A stretch of 64,000 nt of DNA from Pseudomonas grimontii (GCF_007858185.1 NZ_VFES01000018.1:51465-115464), one strand, 5' to 3'. Positions 26,381 to 35,941 are shown, counted from the first letter of the stretch. Numbers and translations: made by a program. Notes: a model not told the origin generated them from the sequence alone.

Positions 26381-26413
26381 AATCCGATGCCTGAATAGGC
26401 ATCGGATTTTTTT
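26381..26413 (+). terminator. Strong rho-independent terminator
   Basis: AATCCGATGCC, loop TGAATA, GGCATCGGATT followed by TTTTT. Preceded by an A-rich run, so it could act in both directions. It lies between the right attachment copy and the transposase remnant. Confidence 0.85.
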
Positions 26414-26479
26414 ATGCGTCTGGCTCGAACACTGGAACAGACCCACAACTTCGTATCGACTCCCAATTCCCTCTAAGGA

Positions 26480-26742
26480 TTTGGGCAACGTCCGCTGGTC
26501 GCGCCCAGCGCCGTAGTCCAGGCCCGTCAGCGGCTGGGCAGCGAGGCCGTACGACAAGTCTTCGATTTGACTCAAAAAAGCTGGCATGAAGCGGCCGGCT
26601 ATCCCACTTGGGCCGGGTTGCGCTTGCTGGGTGTCGATGGCGTCGTCTGGCGAACGCCCGATACACCCGAAAACCGTGCGCGTTACGACTCTGCCAGCAA
26701 CCAGCATGGCGATACCGGCTTTCCTCAAGTACGCATGGCTGG
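26480..26742 (+). pseudogene. IS4-family transposase fragment
   Basis: About 85 codons in one frame read PLVAPSAVVQARQRLGSEAV, then SWHEAAGYPTWAGLRLLGVD and TPENRARYDSASNQHGDTGF. These match the N-terminal half of IS4-type transposases up to the first catalytic region (GVDG). Both ends are missing; after VRMAG the match stops and a different gene fragment begins. No terminal inverted repeats were recognised. Confidence 0.75.
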
Positions 26743-27240
26743 TCGTATGTCGAGCGGTTCAGGGATCAACAACCTCGCTACGTGCGGGGTACTCAGGCTC
26801 CAGCGGACGACGTTGAAAGCGGACAGTCCAGTGTGACGTTCTCCACCGACGGCGCGTTGAGGCCGGACCCAGCAGCCCATTCGCGTTTTGTCCTGCCAAA
26901 ACAGGATCCTTTCGTATCCTGGGCCCAGCGCGCGGCGATCTTGAAAGGCACTAAACATCCAGCGACAGCGAAGCTTTACCTAAGCTGGTTGCTGGACAAG
27001 AAAACCCAAAGTGAGGTTTGGTACATGTGGTCGGTACGGACGGACGTCGCACCGCCAAAGGGTTATAAGCAGATTTGGGAATACCCCAACACCGACCCTA
27101 CGGCTTTCGAGCACTTCATGGCTGATCGTGCAGCAGTCGAGCGCTTCCGTGCTCAGATCGGCCTTTACCTCGGTGAAGTCAAAGGTGAGCCATCACCGGG
27201 TTGGCTTGGTCTTTATCCCACCAAAGCGTTGGCACACTGA
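26743..27240 (+). pseudogene. ABC transporter substrate-binding protein, C-terminal fragment
   Basis: About 165 codons from FRDQQPRYVRGTQAPADDVE to GWLGLYPTKALAH then stop. It matches the C-terminal half of iron/polyamine-type periplasmic binding proteins (SRFVLPKQDPFVSWAQRAAI, KLYLSWLLDKKTQSEVWYMW). It has no N-terminus, signal peptide or start; the upstream side is transposase debris. From 27241 to 27514 I recognise nothing. Confidence 0.75.
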
Positions 27241-27514
27241 CCGTTTGGAGGCGAGCGCGATTTTGCGAGCTCGTTTCCCCACGCCCAAAACAAATCCAGA
27301 ACCTTTCGCTATGAAGGGGGACCCGAGCGGGTAAAGGAGATCGTTCGATCTCATGTCCACGCACACTATTTCGTAGCAATGTCAATCTGGGTTACGAACA
27401 AACCCACTGCAGCCAATGCTGCCGTGTCTGTGTTTCGACGAGGCTTGTACGTTCGCTTGAGATTATCTGTTGGTGATTTATTCCAGCAGTAGGACCTTAC
27501 ATCAACGCCTTGAG

Positions 27515-27868
27515 TTAGAGTTCATATTCAGTCGAGCCTTCATTCAACGTCGACAGATCCAGCGGTCGAACCTCTCCCATCCAGATGGCATGATCGCGAT
27601 GGTCAGCCAATTCGTTACGGGTGATGGGGTGAACGAAGATGACCAACTCACCCCGGTTAAGCGCCAGCCAGGGAACCAGTTCTCCAAAGACGGCCGGGCG
27701 AAAAGCTAACTGACAACTCCAGTCGGGGTGTGGCCCAACCGGCTCTGTATGCATACGTCCCATTTTTAACGTAAATAGCTTGCTGGCGTGCTCACACAAA
27801 ATGCGGGCTTGCTCAAACGTCTCGGCGCTGAAATACACATGTGCGTGAAATCCACGAATTCGACTCAT
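27515..27868 (-). CDS. DOPA 4,5-dioxygenase family protein
   Basis: A 117-residue compact protein of the DOPA-dioxygenase family (PF08883-like). The characteristic His motifs are visible: FHAHVYF (residues 6-12), the MHTEPVGPHPDWSCQLAF block and VIFVHPIT. Family members are extradiol-type metal enzymes or of unknown function in bacteria. I choose ATG 27868 because family members begin just before FHAHVYF; an in-frame ATG at 27904 adds 12 residues. Possible link to aromatic breakdown, unproven. Confidence 0.8.
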   Translation of the reverse strand: MSRIRGFHAHVYFSAETFEQARILCEHASKLFTLKMGRMHTEPVGPHPDWSCQLAFRPAVFGELVPWLALNRGELVIFVHPITRNELADHRDHAIWMGEVRPLDLSTLNEGSTEYEL

Positions 27869-27959
27869 GAGTACATTTATCCTGTTGAATAGATCGAGCC
27901 ACACTATCCTAAAGCTGTGGCGGCGCCCTCACGTTCGACCGGATGATAGTCTGAAAAAC

Positions 27960-27974
27960 GGGCCCTTTGGGCCC
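27960..27974 (-). terminator. Terminator of the 28029-31223 operon
   Basis: A perfect GGGCCC-AAA-GGGCCC hairpin followed on the minus strand by GTTTTT, 55 bases after the stop of the DHOD-like gene. Confidence 0.75.
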
Positions 27975-28028
27975 TTCCTCAAGGCAACATCAATCGCCAA
28001 CTGTCAGTGATCTCCCGACCAAGCCGTT

Positions 28029-29090
28029 TCAGGCGGGAGACCCTGGGCACTCCGGGGCAAAGCCTTTCCACCACTCTGGTCGGTCAGGTTGCTGTTGATA
28101 GGTCTGCACCTGATCAGCCGCACTGCCCAGCAGTTGCTCGACGCTGAGACCTCGTTTGACTACATATTCATCCAGCTCGCGTACAGCACGGGACAACACT
28201 TCATAGCCGCCCGTGAACACCGCGGAGGTCATCTCTGTGGCGCAGGCCCCGGACAGCAAAAAACGCGCGACGTCCAGCCCGCTGCGAGCGCCGTTGGTGG
28301 CGATCAGCGGGTAGTCGTCGCCCATGGCTCTGCGCGTCATCATCAGCCAGCGTGCGGTCAGTGGTAGTGCCCAACCCCCACCTATTGCGGCACTGGTTCC
28401 CAGCAGGGGCCGCCCGGTTTCCAGGTCCGGCAGAAAACCCATGAAACGGCCCATCATCACGACGCTGTCGGCTCCGCCCCTGCGCGCGGCCTGAGCCAGG
28501 CCAACAACGTCCTCGCTTTGCCCGGTGAGCTTGATCCACAGCGGTAATGTCGTCGCCCGCCGGATACGCGACACAATGGCTTCAATGCGTGCCGCGCCTC
28601 GCTCAAGGACGATGGCGCCCTTGGCTGCTTCTTCACCGTGAGGGGCGCCAATGTTCAGCTCCAACACTCGCAGGCCTGCCTGTTCGATCCGTCGGGCGAA
28701 GTCCGCACATTGTTCGAGGTCACTGAGGATCAGGCTGGGAATAACGTAAGCATCCTGCTGCCGAGCTTCGAGGTCCAGCTTCGCCAGGTCGTCGAGCCAT
28801 TCGGCAAAACCGCGTTGTACCAAACCTGAACGACCGAAAAGGCTGGCATCCGGTGGTGGAGAGAAGTCCCACGGCAAACGGTTCCAGGTCGAATCCAGCA
28901 GCACATAGTCCGTCTTATCCAGTTGGTGCTTTGCGGCTTGCGATTCGTTGGTGGATTTGGCTACCACCGCGCCAGCACCGCTGGCCAGGGCTGCGCGGAT
29001 GGCATCGCGAGTCATGGTCTGCTCGCCAGCCCCGCAGAAGACCGGATTCTTAAAAGACAGTGAACCAATCTGGGTGATAAGTCGCGTCAT
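28029..29090 (-). CDS. Dihydroorotate dehydrogenase-like FMN enzyme
   Basis: A 353-residue TIM-barrel flavoprotein of the DHOD/PreA superfamily. Typical features are NPVFCGAGEQTMT near the N-terminus, LELNIGAPHGEE (about residues 143-154), LWIKLTGQSED, and LIATNGARSG for phosphate binding near the C-terminus. Members reduce or oxidise ring C=C bonds of pyrimidine-like substrates. It is the last gene of a four-gene operon with a DUF6282-like hydrolase, an HpcH/HpaI aldolase and a cupin, so it probably belongs to a ring-compound catabolic path rather than to pyrimidine biosynthesis. Confidence 0.82.
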   Translation of the reverse strand: MTRLITQIGSLSFKNPVFCGAGEQTMTRDAIRAALASGAGAVVAKSTNESQAAKHQLDKTDYVLLDSTWNRLPWDFSPPPDASLFGRSGLVQRGFAEWLDDLAKLDLEARQQDAYVIPSLILSDLEQCADFARRIEQAGLRVLELNIGAPHGEEAAKGAIVLERGAARIEAIVSRIRRATTLPLWIKLTGQSEDVVGLAQAARRGGADSVVMMGRFMGFLPDLETGRPLLGTSAAIGGGWALPLTARWLMMTRRAMGDDYPLIATNGARSGLDVARFLLSGACATEMTSAVFTGGYEVLSRAVRELDEYVVKRGLSVEQLLGSAADQVQTYQQQPDRPEWWKGFAPECPGSPA

Positions 29091-29100
29091 GAGCGTGCAC

Positions 29101-30033
29101 TCACAGATTCATCAAGCGGGAAGCGTTACCGGAGGTCATCTTGCGAATATCCTCGTCGCTGTAGTTCAGATCCAGCAGTTGGCCAATGACATTACGAAAG
29201 CCCTCGGCGATGCTTGGATTACCTTGCTGGCCCAGGTCGGAACCGAGAATGGTCAGGCCCACGGTTCCCGCTTCGATCACTTGTTGCAGAAATTGATCGT
29301 CATAGAACTTGAACTTCGACCCGGGTACCCACATGCACATGGAGTGCTCCATGTAGACGCCTTCCCTGGCCAATTGGCGCATGTCATCGAGCGTGGCATC
29401 GACGACGTAGGTCGGATGGTTGACCAGCAGTCGTTTGACGCCACGATTGCGAGCTTCTTCGAACAACGGCCAGATTTCCTTGATGTTCAGATGACCGGCA
29501 GACAGCACCACGTCTTCTGCGGCAATCAGGTCGAGGATCGCTTTCACTTCCTCCTTCAGACGGCCGTTTTCATCGAGTACGGTCAATGGGATCGGCTGTA
29601 GCATGCGTTGGGTGGTTTGCGGGAATTTTTCGGTAAATTTCTCGTCCTGATGGTGATGGGCGATGTGGTTGGCCGAGGAAAACGTTGGCATCCAGACCAG
29701 TTTCGCACCCAGCTTCAAGCCGTGCTCGACGGCATGGACGTTGAGCCCTCCGACCGAGTTGTTCAGGGGCACGCCCGACAGCATGTGAACGTCAAGTTCG
29801 CTGAAGTGCTTGTTCAGCAAGGTCGTCACGGGTGTGCAGCTGTAATAGTGATCCTTGAGCAACACCGCCTTCAAACCAGCCTCGCTGGCTTCGCGCATGG
29901 CTTCAATATGGTCGCAGTAGCGCGGCATGACTGAGGGGCCGCTGTGGCAGTGCAGATCAATGGCGCCGCGGATGAGACTGTCGATGCGAGCCTGACGTTC
30001 TTCGTTGACGGGTGTATGGATGATGGCGTTCAT
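29101..30033 (-). CDS. Amidohydrolase-like metal hydrolase (DUF6282 type)
   Basis: A 310-residue protein with metal-ligand motifs of the amidohydrolase/PHP fold: DLHCHSGPS (about residues 27-35), KDHYYSC, SAGHLN (about 193-198), LLVNHPTY and ILGSDLGQQGNP near the C-terminus. It should be a metal-dependent hydrolase of a ring amide, lactone or similar bond; the substrate is unknown. It lies ten bases upstream of the DHOD-like gene and 30 bases after the aldolase gene, in one operon. Confidence 0.78.
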   Translation of the reverse strand: MNAIIHTPVNEERQARIDSLIRGAIDLHCHSGPSVMPRYCDHIEAMREASEAGLKAVLLKDHYYSCTPVTTLLNKHFSELDVHMLSGVPLNNSVGGLNVHAVEHGLKLGAKLVWMPTFSSANHIAHHHQDEKFTEKFPQTTQRMLQPIPLTVLDENGRLKEEVKAILDLIAAEDVVLSAGHLNIKEIWPLFEEARNRGVKRLLVNHPTYVVDATLDDMRQLAREGVYMEHSMCMWVPGSKFKFYDDQFLQQVIEAGTVGLTILGSDLGQQGNPSIAEGFRNVIGQLLDLNYSDEDIRKMTSGNASRLMNL

Positions 30034-30063
30034 GGGGTTACCTTTTGTTGTTTTGCAGTCAGC

Positions 30064-30831
30064 TCAGCGAGTCAAACTGTGGAAATGACGTACCTGTTGA
30101 GTCCAGCCAGTGCGCAGCACCGCCTGGTCCGAGCCCAGAATGAAAAAGCGCATTCCCTTGGTGCTGAAGCGCTCCAGGTCTTCGCTGTTGGAGACAAAAA
30201 TCCCGGCAGCCTTGCCGGCTTGCCGTGCAGCTTCGATCACGCGGCTGACAGCGGACTCGACGCGCGGATCATCCAGTGAACTGACGCCGAGCGAGACGGC
30301 CAGGTCGGCACGACCGACCAGCAGGCAGTCAATCTGCTCGACGCTGGCGATCGCCGCCAGGTTGTCCAGTGCTGCACGGTCCTCTATCTGGGCAATGATC
30401 GCGTGACGACCGTCCTCAGCGGCCATGTGTTCGGCGAGGTTGGCGCGGCCGTAGCTGCCAGCCCTGGGCGAGTTGGAGAAACCACGACAGCCATTGCGAT
30501 ACCGGGTTGCCTGCAATATCTGGCGTGCTTGAGCCCCATCGACGATATGGGGCAAGACCAGGCCGTCGGCACCCAGGTCAAGGGCTTGCAGCAAGGTCGC
30601 GGGGCGGTCATCGGCGACACGGATCAGCCCGGCGACATCAACGGCGCGGCACGCCAGCAAACCACGGTCCAGGCTGGCCGGATCGAAGGGCGCGTGTTCG
30701 GCATCCAGCACCACCGCATCCAGCCCGCACTCACCGGCGATCTCGACGACCGCATGGCTGGGGGTCTTGATAAAGGTGCTGACCAACGACTCTCCGGCAC
30801 GCAACCGTGAAGCGAACCCCAGGCGGTTCAT
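30064..30831 (-). CDS. HpcH/HpaI-family aldolase
   Basis: A 255-residue class II metal-dependent aldolase. It has the family signatures LDAEHAPFDPASLD (about residues 41-54), LDLGADGLVLPHI, AIIAQIED with the metal-binding Glu, and DCLLVGRADLAVSLG. Such enzymes split 4-hydroxy-2-oxo acids into pyruvate plus an aldehyde, often the last step in aromatic or sugar-acid catabolism. It overlaps the cupin gene by four bases. A plausible aldehyde product would feed the dehydrogenase at 31414. Confidence 0.88.
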   Translation of the reverse strand: MNRLGFASRLRAGESLVSTFIKTPSHAVVEIAGECGLDAVVLDAEHAPFDPASLDRGLLACRAVDVAGLIRVADDRPATLLQALDLGADGLVLPHIVDGAQARQILQATRYRNGCRGFSNSPRAGSYGRANLAEHMAAEDGRHAIIAQIEDRAALDNLAAIASVEQIDCLLVGRADLAVSLGVSSLDDPRVESAVSRVIEAARQAGKAAGIFVSNSEDLERFSTKGMRFFILGSDQAVLRTGWTQQVRHFHSLTR

Positions 30832-31223
30832 GCCTGCGACCGCTCGGCTTCGGCGAACTCGGCGGCCTGGTACTCGATCAGGTGTCGATAGTCATCGCGA
30901 ATCGGTGAGAACACATCGAGGTTCATCACCACCTCGTCGCCGACGGGCTCTGCGTAATGAATCACATGCGCCGGAATGCGGATCATGCTGCCCGGGCCGC
31001 CTTCGACCACGTCGGCGCCCAGGTGAAAGCGCACGCGACCCTGCACGATGATCACCAGCTGTTCGAAGGTATGGCTGTGGGGAAACACGTCCATGCCCGG
31101 GGTCAGCCAGTTCATTACACACAGGGTGTCATCACCCCGGAATGCCACGCGCTCGACGCCTTTGCGCACAGTCTCGCGCGGCAGTTCGTTCCAATTGTGA
31201 AGCAGGGCTTTGGCAAGGCTCAT
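30828..31223 (-). CDS. Cupin-domain protein
   Basis: A 131-residue single cupin barrel. Motif 1 is seen as PHSHTFEQLVIIVQGRV (His-x-His ... Glu), motif 2 as PAHVIHYAEP. It could be a metal-dependent isomerase, lyase or dioxygenase. ATG 31223 is chosen because AAGGAAC lies six bases upstream. First gene of the minus-strand operon; an operator-like box lies 27 bases upstream at 31250-31262. Confidence 0.85.
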   Translation of the reverse strand: MSLAKALLHNWNELPRETVRKGVERVAFRGDDTLCVMNWLTPGMDVFPHSHTFEQLVIIVQGRVRFHLGADVVEGGPGSMIRIPAHVIHYAEPVGDEVVMNLDVFSPIRDDYRHLIEYQAAEFAEAERSQA

Positions 31224-31249
31224 ATGTTGTTCCTTTTGTTTCTTTTGTA

Positions 31250-31262
31250 GGAATAGTATTTC
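31250..31262. promoter_or_regulatory. IclR-type operator box, cupin operon side
   Basis: GGAATAGTATTTC, a near-palindrome of the kind bound by IclR-family regulators, between the divergent cupin and aldehyde dehydrogenase operons. Confidence 0.45.
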
Positions 31263-31361
31263 TTTGTAAGATAAAGCTAGCGCTCGCAATGAGGGATCGT
31301 CAAGTGGCTTTTTCGACCTTGACAGTGAAGCCGTACAAAACCTAGGATTGAGTCGTATAAA

Positions 31362-31374
31362 GAAATCGTGTTTC
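31362..31374. promoter_or_regulatory. IclR-type operator box, aldehyde dehydrogenase side
   Basis: GAAATCGTGTTTC within the longer palindrome AAAGAAATCGTGTTTCTTT (31359-31377), 40 bases before the aldehyde dehydrogenase start. The half-sites match GAAA-N5-TTTC at 39987-39999. Confidence 0.5.
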
Positions 31375-31413
31375 TTTCAGTGAAATAAAAATCATCCTTT
31401 GAAGGCCTTCTAC

Positions 31414-32844
31414 ATGCGCGTTATCGAATCCCTACTGATTGACGGTCAATGGTCCTCCGGAACCCATCTCCACCAGGCTGATGTGTTCAATCCCGCCACG
31501 GGTGAACAGATTGCCAAGTTGAGCCTGGCGTCCACGGCCGATCTGGACCGCGCCTTGGCAGCGGCCCAGCGTGGTTTCCAGGTGTGGCGCAAAACATCCG
31601 CCTACGATCGCTCGAAAATCCTGCGCAAGGCGGCGGATCTGGTGCGTCAGCGCTCGGATGAAATTGCGGCCTTGATCACCCTGGAACAGGGCAAACCGTT
31701 GGCCGAAGCCAAACTGGAAGCGTTCGGCGCGGGGGACCATATCGACTGGTACGCCGAAGAAGGTCGGCGTGCCTATGGCCGGGTGATTCCGCCGCGCGTC
31801 CGGGGTGTGCGCCAGACGGTGCTGCGCGAGCCGGTGGGCCCGGTGGCCGCGTTCAGCCCGTGGAACTTCCCGGTCAGCCAGTTGGTACGCAAGATCGCCG
31901 GGGCTCTCGCGGCCGGGTGTTCGATCATTGCCAAGGGCCCGGAAGAAACCCCTTCGTCCTGCATCGAACTGTGCCGTGCCTTCCAGGACGCCGGCGTACC
32001 GGAAGGGGTGTTGAATCTGGTATTCGGCGTGCCTGCCGAAGTCTCGGATTACCTGATCCGCTCGGACGTCATCCGCAAGGTCTCCTTTACCGGCTCCGTG
32101 CCCGTGGGGCGGTCCCTCGGCGCCCTGGCCGGCCAGCACCTGAAGCGTTGCACGCTGGAGTTGGGTGGGCACGCGCCGTTCATTGTGTGTGATGACGTCG
32201 ATGTAAATGCTGTGGCCGCTCTGGGTGCCGGCCTGAAGTTTCGCAATGGCGGGCAGATCTGTGCCTCGCCGACGCGCTTCTACGTGCAATCTTCGGTGTA
32301 TGAGCAGTTTGTCGAAGCGTTCTGCAAGGCCGGTGCCGCCATCAAACTGGGTGACGGTCACGACGCGTCGACGCAATTGGGCCCGTTGGCTAACCCGCGT
32401 CGCGTCACTGCCGTGCAGGAATACGTCGATGACGCCCTGGCGTTGGGTGCGCACCTGGCATTGGGCGGCAAGGGGACCGGCGGACCGGGTTTCTTTTACC
32501 CCGCCACGGTGCTGACGGATGTGCCTGAAGGCGCACGGGTCATGTGCGAAGAACCCTTTGGCCCGATCGCCTCCGTCGTGCGTTTCGACACCGTCGAAGA
32601 CGTGATCGAGAAAGCCAACAGCCTGCCGTTCGGTCTGGCCGCGTTTGCCTTTACCCGTTCGATCCAGCGCGCCACCTTGCTGGCGGACGAGTTGGAATCC
32701 GGGATGGTTTCCATCAACCACTTCGGCCTGGCCGCGCCCGAGACGCCTTTCGGCGGTGTGAAAGACAGCGGTTACGGCAGTGAAGGCGGCAGTGAAGGCC
32801 TGGACGCTTACTTCACCACCAAGTTCGTCAGCCAGATCGGCTGA
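31414..32844 (+). CDS. NAD(P)-dependent aldehyde dehydrogenase
   Basis: A 476-residue ALDH-superfamily enzyme close to succinate-semialdehyde dehydrogenases. It has the FSPWNFPVSQ cofactor loop, FTGSVPVGR, the general-base Glu in LELGGHAPF and the catalytic Cys in NGGQICASPTRFYV. It oxidises an aldehyde to the acid. ATG 31414 is preferred, with GAAGG about eight bases upstream; a TTG at 31399 is in frame. First gene of the plus-strand operon with the GMC oxidoreductase, MFS carrier and IclR. Confidence 0.93.
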   Translation: MRVIESLLIDGQWSSGTHLHQADVFNPATGEQIAKLSLASTADLDRALAAAQRGFQVWRKTSAYDRSKILRKAADLVRQRSDEIAALITLEQGKPLAEAKLEAFGAGDHIDWYAEEGRRAYGRVIPPRVRGVRQTVLREPVGPVAAFSPWNFPVSQLVRKIAGALAAGCSIIAKGPEETPSSCIELCRAFQDAGVPEGVLNLVFGVPAEVSDYLIRSDVIRKVSFTGSVPVGRSLGALAGQHLKRCTLELGGHAPFIVCDDVDVNAVAALGAGLKFRNGGQICASPTRFYVQSSVYEQFVEAFCKAGAAIKLGDGHDASTQLGPLANPRRVTAVQEYVDDALALGAHLALGGKGTGGPGFFYPATVLTDVPEGARVMCEEPFGPIASVVRFDTVEDVIEKANSLPFGLAAFAFTRSIQRATLLADELESGMVSINHFGLAAPETPFGGVKDSGYGSEGGSEGLDAYFTTKFVSQIG

Positions 32845-32874
32845 GAACCCCACGACGCATCGAGAACAATAACA

Positions 32875-34464
32875 ATGAAAACCGTTGACTACATTGTCGT
32901 TGGCGCGGGTTCCGCCGGCTGTGCGCTGAGCGCACGGCTGGCGAGTGCGGGCAAGCAGGTACTGCTGCTGGAGGCCGGGCCTGCCGACAACCATCCATAT
33001 ATCCACATTCCCGGTACCTTCATCAGGGTCCATGGCACTCGCCGTACCTGGATGTACCGCACGGAACCCGAACCCTTCGTCAACCAGCGCCAGGTGTACA
33101 TCCCCCAGGGCCGAACGCTGGGCGGCGGCAGTTCGGTCAATGCGATGATCTACATTCGCGGCCAAGCTCAAGACTACGACCATTGGGAGGCTAGCGGCTG
33201 CCCGGGTTGGGGCTGGCAGGACGTGCTGCCGGTGTTTCGCCGTTGCGAATCCAACGCCCGGTTGGGGGGGGAACTGCACGGTCAGCAGGGCCCGCTCAAC
33301 GTCAGCGACCCCCGTCACCATCACGCCTTGAGCCGTGCTTTCGTGCAGGCGGCCGTCGAGGCCGGGGTGCCGGCCACCGATGATTTCAACGGCACACGCC
33401 AGGAGGGCGCAGGGTTCTATCAGACCACTACGTCCCACGGTCGGCGCGCCAGTTCGGCGGTGAGCTACCTGCGGCCGCTGCGTAACGACCCGAACCTGAA
33501 CGTGCTTACCGATACACACGTTACCGAGTTGCTGTTCGACGGTGCGCGCGTCATCGGCGTGCAAGCCAGCGGTCGCGACGGCGTGGCGCGCAGATTCACC
33601 GCGCGTGCCGAGGTGATCGTCAGCGCCGGCGCGATTGCTTCGCCCAAGCTGCTGATGCTGTCCGGCATCGGGCCACGGTGTCATCTGGACGAGATGGGCA
33701 TTACCACCCGCGTCGATGCTTCGGGTGTCGGCGAGAATTTCCAGGACCATCTCAGTGCTTCGGTCTACGCCCAGACACGCAAACCGGTGAGCCTGTTGGG
33801 TCATGATCGCGGGCTGCACGCGTTGGGGCATGGCCTGAAGTACCTGGCCAATCGCAGTGGCCTGCTGAGCTCCAACGTGGTGGAAAGCGGTGCCTTTGTC
33901 GACGCCACCGGCTGCGGCCGCCCAGACGTGCAGTTCCATGTGGTGCCTGCGCTGGTCGGCGACATCGATCGCTTGCCGCCCAGCGGTCACGGGATCTCGA
34001 TCAACCCTTGTGTCTTGCGCCCGCGTTCCCGTGGCCAGTTGCGCCTGAAAAGCGCCGACCCGATGCAAGAGATGTCGCTCAAAGCCAACTACCTGAGTGA
34101 CGAATACGACCTGCGCACCCTGGTCGCCGGGGTGAAGTTCGCGCGGCGGATCCTGCGGGCCCCGGCACTGGCCAGTGTGGTTCACAACATGTTGCTGCTA
34201 CCGGACCACGACGATGTGCCTGACCAGGTCCTGGAGGACTATGTACGCAGTGTGGCCAAGACGGTATTCCACCCGGCGGGCACCTGCCGCATGGGCACGG
34301 ACGCCGCCGCCGTGGTCGGGCCGGACCTGCGGGTCCACGGCGTTCAAGGGCTGCGGGTGGCCGACGCGTCCATCATGCCAACCATCGTCAGTGGCAACAC
34401 CAATGCGCCGAGCATCATGATCGGCGAGCGCTGTGCCGACTTCATCCTGGGGAGTGCCGCCTGA
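32875..34464 (+). CDS. GMC-family FAD-dependent alcohol oxidoreductase
   Basis: A 529-residue choline-dehydrogenase-like enzyme. The FAD Rossmann motif VVGAGSAGC lies at residues 7-15, GMC signature 1 reads GRTLGGGSSVNAMIYIRG, and signature 2 reads GAIASPKLLMLSGIGP. The catalytic His is in HPAGTCRMG, with the NTNAPSIMIGER C-terminal loop. It oxidises an alcohol to an aldehyde and probably supplies the aldehyde dehydrogenase encoded 31 bases upstream. Confidence 0.93.
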   Translation: MKTVDYIVVGAGSAGCALSARLASAGKQVLLLEAGPADNHPYIHIPGTFIRVHGTRRTWMYRTEPEPFVNQRQVYIPQGRTLGGGSSVNAMIYIRGQAQDYDHWEASGCPGWGWQDVLPVFRRCESNARLGGELHGQQGPLNVSDPRHHHALSRAFVQAAVEAGVPATDDFNGTRQEGAGFYQTTTSHGRRASSAVSYLRPLRNDPNLNVLTDTHVTELLFDGARVIGVQASGRDGVARRFTARAEVIVSAGAIASPKLLMLSGIGPRCHLDEMGITTRVDASGVGENFQDHLSASVYAQTRKPVSLLGHDRGLHALGHGLKYLANRSGLLSSNVVESGAFVDATGCGRPDVQFHVVPALVGDIDRLPPSGHGISINPCVLRPRSRGQLRLKSADPMQEMSLKANYLSDEYDLRTLVAGVKFARRILRAPALASVVHNMLLLPDHDDVPDQVLEDYVRSVAKTVFHPAGTCRMGTDAAAVVGPDLRVHGVQGLRVADASIMPTIVSGNTNAPSIMIGERCADFILGSAA

Positions 34465-34526
34465 GTCACTGACCCTCGCCTTGACCGGCGCTTCTTCGCC
34501 TATACAACAATTACAAGAGTACAGCG

Positions 34527-35867
34527 ATGAACCTCATATCCCGGAACACCTTCGACAGCGCGCAGGACTGCGCGCTCTACAATCGGATCGCCTGGCGCAT
34601 CCTGCCGTTTCTGTTCGTGTTGTACGTGGTCGCCTTCCTGGACCGGGTCAATGTCGGTTTCGCCAAGTTGCAGATGGCCGCCGACATTGGCCTCAGCGAC
34701 ATGGCCTTCGGCTTTGGCGCCGGTGTGTTCTTTATCGGCTACTGCCTGTGCGAGATCCCTAGCAACATGGTGTTGCAGCGCGTGGGTGCGCGGTTCTGGA
34801 TCACCCGCATCATGATCACCTGGGGGTTGTTGTCGATCGCCATGCTGTTCGTCAAAACCCCGAACGCCTTCTATGTGCTGCGCTTCCTGCTGGGCATGGC
34901 GGAAGCCGGGTTTTATCCCGGTGTCGTGCTGTACATGACCTACTGGTTTCCGTCCTATGCCCGTTCCCAAGGCATGGCCTGGTTCAACCTGGGCATCGCC
35001 ATGGCGGGGGTATTGGGCAGCCCGTTGTCCGGCTGGATCATGCAGACCTTCGCCGGTTACGGCGGTATGGCGGGCTGGCAGTGGTTGTTCCTGCTCGAAG
35101 GCTTGCCCGCCGTATTGCTGGGCATCGTTGTGTACTTCTACCTGGATGACCGGCCTGGCAACGTGCACTGGTTGACCCCGGAGCAGAATGCCCGGGTGGT
35201 GCAGCAACTCGCCACGCAGCGTCAGCAGCATGAGGCCGCGGGCGCCAGTCACAACTTTCGTGGGGCATTTGTGAACAAGGCGCTGTGGTGCCTGATCTAC
35301 GTGAACTTCGCGTTACTGTGCGGCACCTATGGCGTGTCGTTCTGGTTGCCGCAGATTGTTCAGGGGCTGGGCATCAAGAGTCTGTTCCATACCGGGTTGA
35401 TCGCGGCCATTCCCTTCGCCGTGGCTTCGGTGGTAATGGTGCTGGTCAGCCGCCATTCCGACAGAACCCGTGAACGGCGTTGGCACGGCACGCTGTGCAA
35501 CCTGGCTTCCGCGCTGGGGCTGGCGTTCGCGGCGTATTTCCACGAGCACCCGGTGCTGTCTCTGGCGGGGCTGAGCCTGGCGATGTCCGGTGGCCTGGCA
35601 GGTTTTTGTGTGCTCTGGGCGCTGCCGGGCGTGTTGTTGACGGGCACCGCAGCGGCAGCGGGTATCGCGCTGATCGCAACGGTGGGCAACCTGGGGGGGT
35701 ATGCCAGTCCTTTCATGATGGGCTGGGTCAAACAGAGCAGCGGGCACTTGGAATATGGCCTGTATGTACTGGCGGCCATGACGTTGCTCGGCGCGTTCGT
35801 GATGTTTCGCGTCAAACTACCCTCGGCGCGTGCCGCCTCGGCGGTGGGCGAAGCGTCCGTCATTTGA
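34527..35867 (+). CDS. MFS transporter, anion:cation symporter family
   Basis: A 446-residue permease with 12 predicted helices. The family pattern is seen in LDRVNVGFAKLQMAADIGLS near the N-terminus and in GMAEAGFYPGVVLYMTYWFP in helix 4-5. This ACS group carries organic acids such as galactonate, phthalate or 4-hydroxyphenylacetate. Its place among catabolic genes suggests that it imports the pathway substrate. Confidence 0.92.
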   Translation: MNLISRNTFDSAQDCALYNRIAWRILPFLFVLYVVAFLDRVNVGFAKLQMAADIGLSDMAFGFGAGVFFIGYCLCEIPSNMVLQRVGARFWITRIMITWGLLSIAMLFVKTPNAFYVLRFLLGMAEAGFYPGVVLYMTYWFPSYARSQGMAWFNLGIAMAGVLGSPLSGWIMQTFAGYGGMAGWQWLFLLEGLPAVLLGIVVYFYLDDRPGNVHWLTPEQNARVVQQLATQRQQHEAAGASHNFRGAFVNKALWCLIYVNFALLCGTYGVSFWLPQIVQGLGIKSLFHTGLIAAIPFAVASVVMVLVSRHSDRTRERRWHGTLCNLASALGLAFAAYFHEHPVLSLAGLSLAMSGGLAGFCVLWALPGVLLTGTAAAAGIALIATVGNLGGYASPFMMGWVKQSSGHLEYGLYVLAAMTLLGAFVMFRVKLPSARAASAVGEASVI

Positions 35868-35941
35868 TGTCGCAGACCAACACAAGTGTTTCTTCAAGCG
35901 ATACAATCGGGGCTTTCCCAGCTATCGCTTGAGGTGACCTC

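Noticed and set aside
31432..34185. A 917-codon open frame on the minus strand
   Set aside because: It lies wholly opposite the aldehyde dehydrogenase and GMC oxidoreductase genes, both with intact family motifs. Long antisense frames are common in GC-rich genes, and the translation shows no recognisable domain.
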